Shown: positions 62,262 to 64,000 of the stretch, in pieces
How positions within the stretch are numbered: the stretch's first letter is position 1
Layout of the letters: each line of letters begins with the position of its first letter
Source of the DNA: Amoebidium appalachense
Lineage: Eukaryota; Ichthyosporea
Direction: 5' to 3'
Assembly: GCA_963693365.1 (NCBI GenBank)
Contig: CAVNZM010000007.1
Coordinates: 7,130,001-7,194,000, forward strand
Length of the DNA stretch: 64,000 nucleotides
Notes under the pieces: model-generated
Seen by the model: only the letters and a program-made list of their open reading frames with translations
Database searches by the model: none
What the model was told of the DNA's origin: nothing
Program-made: the position numbers and the translations under genes

Positions 62262-64000
62262 CAGTATAACACGCGGGTACACAATTATGGTGTCATATTA
62301 GATGGTTATCATGGTACGACTACAAAATGGCTCGCCCCACAAACACAGATTCCGACCTCAGAGACATGGGTCTTCCCCAGCCCCAACTCCCCCTCCTAGC
62401 ACACTCACGCCCCAAGATGAAGAAAAAAACACTTAGTGTAGCACAAAAGAAACGCATATTGCAATACAGAGAAGAAAACCCAACTGCCTCTTATAAGGCC
62501 ATAGGTGAACTCTTTGGCGAAGAGTTTGGTGTCGGGTTTCTTCCCAAGTCTACCCTTCAAGGAATTCTGCACAAACAAGCAGAAAAGATATCCGTTTTGA
62601 ACTCTTCCGACCCGATTAGCGGGCGGGAAATATACCGGGTGAGAGAGCGCAAAAACCCGCGGTTAGAGGAGGCTTTACTCGTGTGGTATCGCCATATGGA
62701 AGCACGGATAATGCGAAATGAACCGGATTCCTACGTGAGCGACTCCGCCATTTTGGAAAAAGCAAAGGAACTAGGAGCAAGTTTGGGTGTTTCGGAGACG
62801 TTCACGTTTTCCGCCTCCTGGCTGTGCTCTTTTAAGCAACGCCACCGCATACGTTTGCGTGAACTAAACCAACACATCTTCCCACCACTTCCGCGCCGAC
62901 AAGCAACAGCGGAGCCTACTCGCGAGGACATCACAATCCTTCTGTCAAACTTTCAGCCGTGCGATGTTTTCTGTTTCGAGGAGTCCGAACTTCTTTTCAA
63001 CTATGATTTTCGCCCGCAAGCTTTGCAGCCTCTCCGATTTCCAGATGAAGCCCTAAACGTGGACACGCGTCGGGTTACCCTCGGGTTCATATGCAACGCG
63101 GTCGGAACGGAAAAACAAAAGCTCGTGCTCATTGGGCACAGCAAGAGGCCCGCATCGTTCGGAAAGGAGTTCAAGGTGGATGACTATGTGGATTACTACT
63201 TCAACGGTATGGGATGGATGCGCACGGGGATTTTCCGCGAGCAAGTCCGAAAATTGAACAGGTACCTGCGGGACAGACAGCGAAGGGGGGTCCTATTGTG
63301 TGACCGGGGGAGCACGTATGACTTGGCGGGGATTCAACTCGACTCCCTCATGGTTCAATTCCTACCGGGAAACGAAACAAACGACCGTCCATTTGCACAT
63401 GGCATCCTCGCGAACTTCAAAGCGAAATTTCGTTGTTTGCAGCTGAAACGACTGGTGGACGCAGCCGACGACGGGCTTTCCATGAGCGATGTTCCAACCA
63501 CCATGAAAGATGCGGTGGTGTGGTCGTGGCGAGCATGGGAGAGCATCACCCCTGCAACCATCCAGGCGGGGTGGGCTTGGTCGAAGTGGGTAGCCCCCCC
63601 AGACGGGACGGCTTTGGGCCCTGCGGATACGGGCGACTTGATTGAAATGGAGAAATGGCTGGGGTTTTTGGCGAATACAACCCCCGCCTTTCTTGGATTT
63701 CCGTCACTTCATGTGATGTCCGTGGAGGAGCTCAAGCAGATGGACGCCCAGAGGCCGAACAGTAATAGGGATGTGACAGATGACCAGATCGTGCAATTGG
63801 TGAGGGGGGTAACACCACCGGAGAATGAGCAGGAACCGAACTTGCGCAAGATTGCGCCATCGGAGGCGCGGGGCGCCTTGGAGGTTTTGAAGGTGTTTTT
63901 CGAGCAGCAGGGGGGGTCTGTGAATGCGCTTGGGAGGATTATGTCGTTGGAGGATGACATAAGGCAGGTGACGCCGCATGGGCAGGGCAACGTGCATGGT
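62262..64000 (+). mobile_element. pogo/Tigger-like element or remnant (left end; runs off the window)
   Basis: CAGTATAACACGCGGG begins directly after a TA dinucleotide (62260-62261). Pogo-type elements insert at TA and their ends begin with CAG, and a pogo-like transposase ORF starts 65 bases inside. The right end lies outside the window, so the terminal repeat cannot be confirmed. Confidence 0.45.
62327..64000 (+). CDS. pogo/Tigger-family transposase-like protein (CENP-B/DDE_1), partial
   Basis: The frame is open for 558 codons from ATG at 62327 to the window edge, with no stop or frameshift. Residues about 32-88 form a psq/CENP-B N-type helix-turn-helix (LSVAQKKRILQYREENPTAS and LPKSTLQGILHKQAEKI). 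Residues about 112-180 form the CENPB-type Tc5 DNA-binding domain (EEALLVWYRHME, then SASWLCSFKQRHRIRLREL). Residues about 210-420 align with DDE_1. There the first acid block is CFEESELLF (canonical Asp is Glu218), the second is LLCDRGS (Asp326 kept), and the third is PFAHGILANFK (canonical Asp is Ala357). A tail (about 430-558) follows. Such proteins cut and paste DNA at TA sites or, when domesticated, act as DNA-binding proteins. The changed acids suggest loss of cutting activity. Confidence 0.88.
   Translation, partial: MARPTNTDSDLRDMGLPQPQLPLLAHSRPKMKKKTLSVAQKKRILQYREENPTASYKAIGELFGEEFGVGFLPKSTLQGILHKQAEKISVLNSSDPISGREIYRVRERKNPRLEEALLVWYRHMEARIMRNEPDSYVSDSAILEKAKELGASLGVSETFTFSASWLCSFKQRHRIRLRELNQHIFPPLPRRQATAEPTREDITILLSNFQPCDVFCFEESELLFNYDFRPQALQPLRFPDEALNVDTRRVTLGFICNAVGTEKQKLVLIGHSKRPASFGKEFKVDDYVDYYFNGMGWMRTGIFREQVRKLNRYLRDRQRRGVLLCDRGSTYDLAGIQLDSLMVQFLPGNETNDRPFAHGILANFKAKFRCLQLKRLVDAADDGLSMSDVPTTMKDAVVWSWRAWESITPATIQAGWAWSKWVAPPDGTALGPADTGDLIEMEKWLGFLANTTPAFLGFPSLHVMSVEELKQMDAQRPNSNRDVTDDQIVQLVRGVTPPENEQEPNLRKIAPSEARGALEVLKVFFEQQGGSVNALGRIMSLEDDIRQVTPHGQGNVHG

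Overview
The window is nuclear DNA of a eukaryote. Six protein genes have GT-AG introns whose reading phases match at every junction I used, the products include a ribosomal protein and a ribosome-assembly factor of eukaryotic type, and nothing looks bacterial. The species is not identifiable from the sequence alone. An intron-rich unicellular, perhaps algal, protist is my best guess, with low confidence. A large part of the DNA is simple sequence: long C/G, A/T, GT/CA and CT/GA tracts, mostly in introns and spacers.

Layout. At 1-236 there is a possible plus-strand exon of a gene entering from the left. At 3505-9433 (minus) lies a five-exon gene that appears to encode an N-terminal PB1 domain, an acidic linker, a GTPase-like domain lacking the usual nucleotide-binding residues, one membrane span and a C-terminal coiled coil. 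At 14799-20736 (minus) is a four-exon type II membrane glycosyltransferase of family GT61 (DUF563). At 28523-30877 (plus) is a two-exon type II membrane protein of the METTL24-like (Methyltransf_22) family. At 35701-36015 (minus) is a short ORF with a signal-peptide-like start. At 39520-44012 (minus) is a three-exon type II membrane SGNH/PC-esterase-like protein with a probable single-base frameshift near its start. At 48841-55393 (minus) is a complete six-exon NSA2 gene (260 aa), and at 57781-60291 (minus) a complete four-exon RPS2/uS5 gene (267 aa). From 62262 to the right edge is a pogo/Tigger-like element or a gene derived from one. Its ORF is open for 558 codons and runs off the window.

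How the genes may work together. GT61, the METTL24-like protein and the PC-esterase-like protein all have one N-terminal membrane anchor followed by a lumenal catalytic domain, so they could act in the Golgi on sugars of glycoproteins or cell-surface polysaccharide. This is inference from family and topology. NSA2 and RPS2 both serve ribosome production and lie head-to-tail. The PB1/GTPase-like gene has no recognised partner and is the most novel-looking coding feature. The most unusual non-coding features are a strand-polar arrangement of homopolymers (C runs 5' of A runs), a ~23-unit GT-rich minisatellite in a GT61 intron, a tandem repeat that includes the stop codon of the methyltransferase gene, and two small MITE-like elements in an NSA2 intron.
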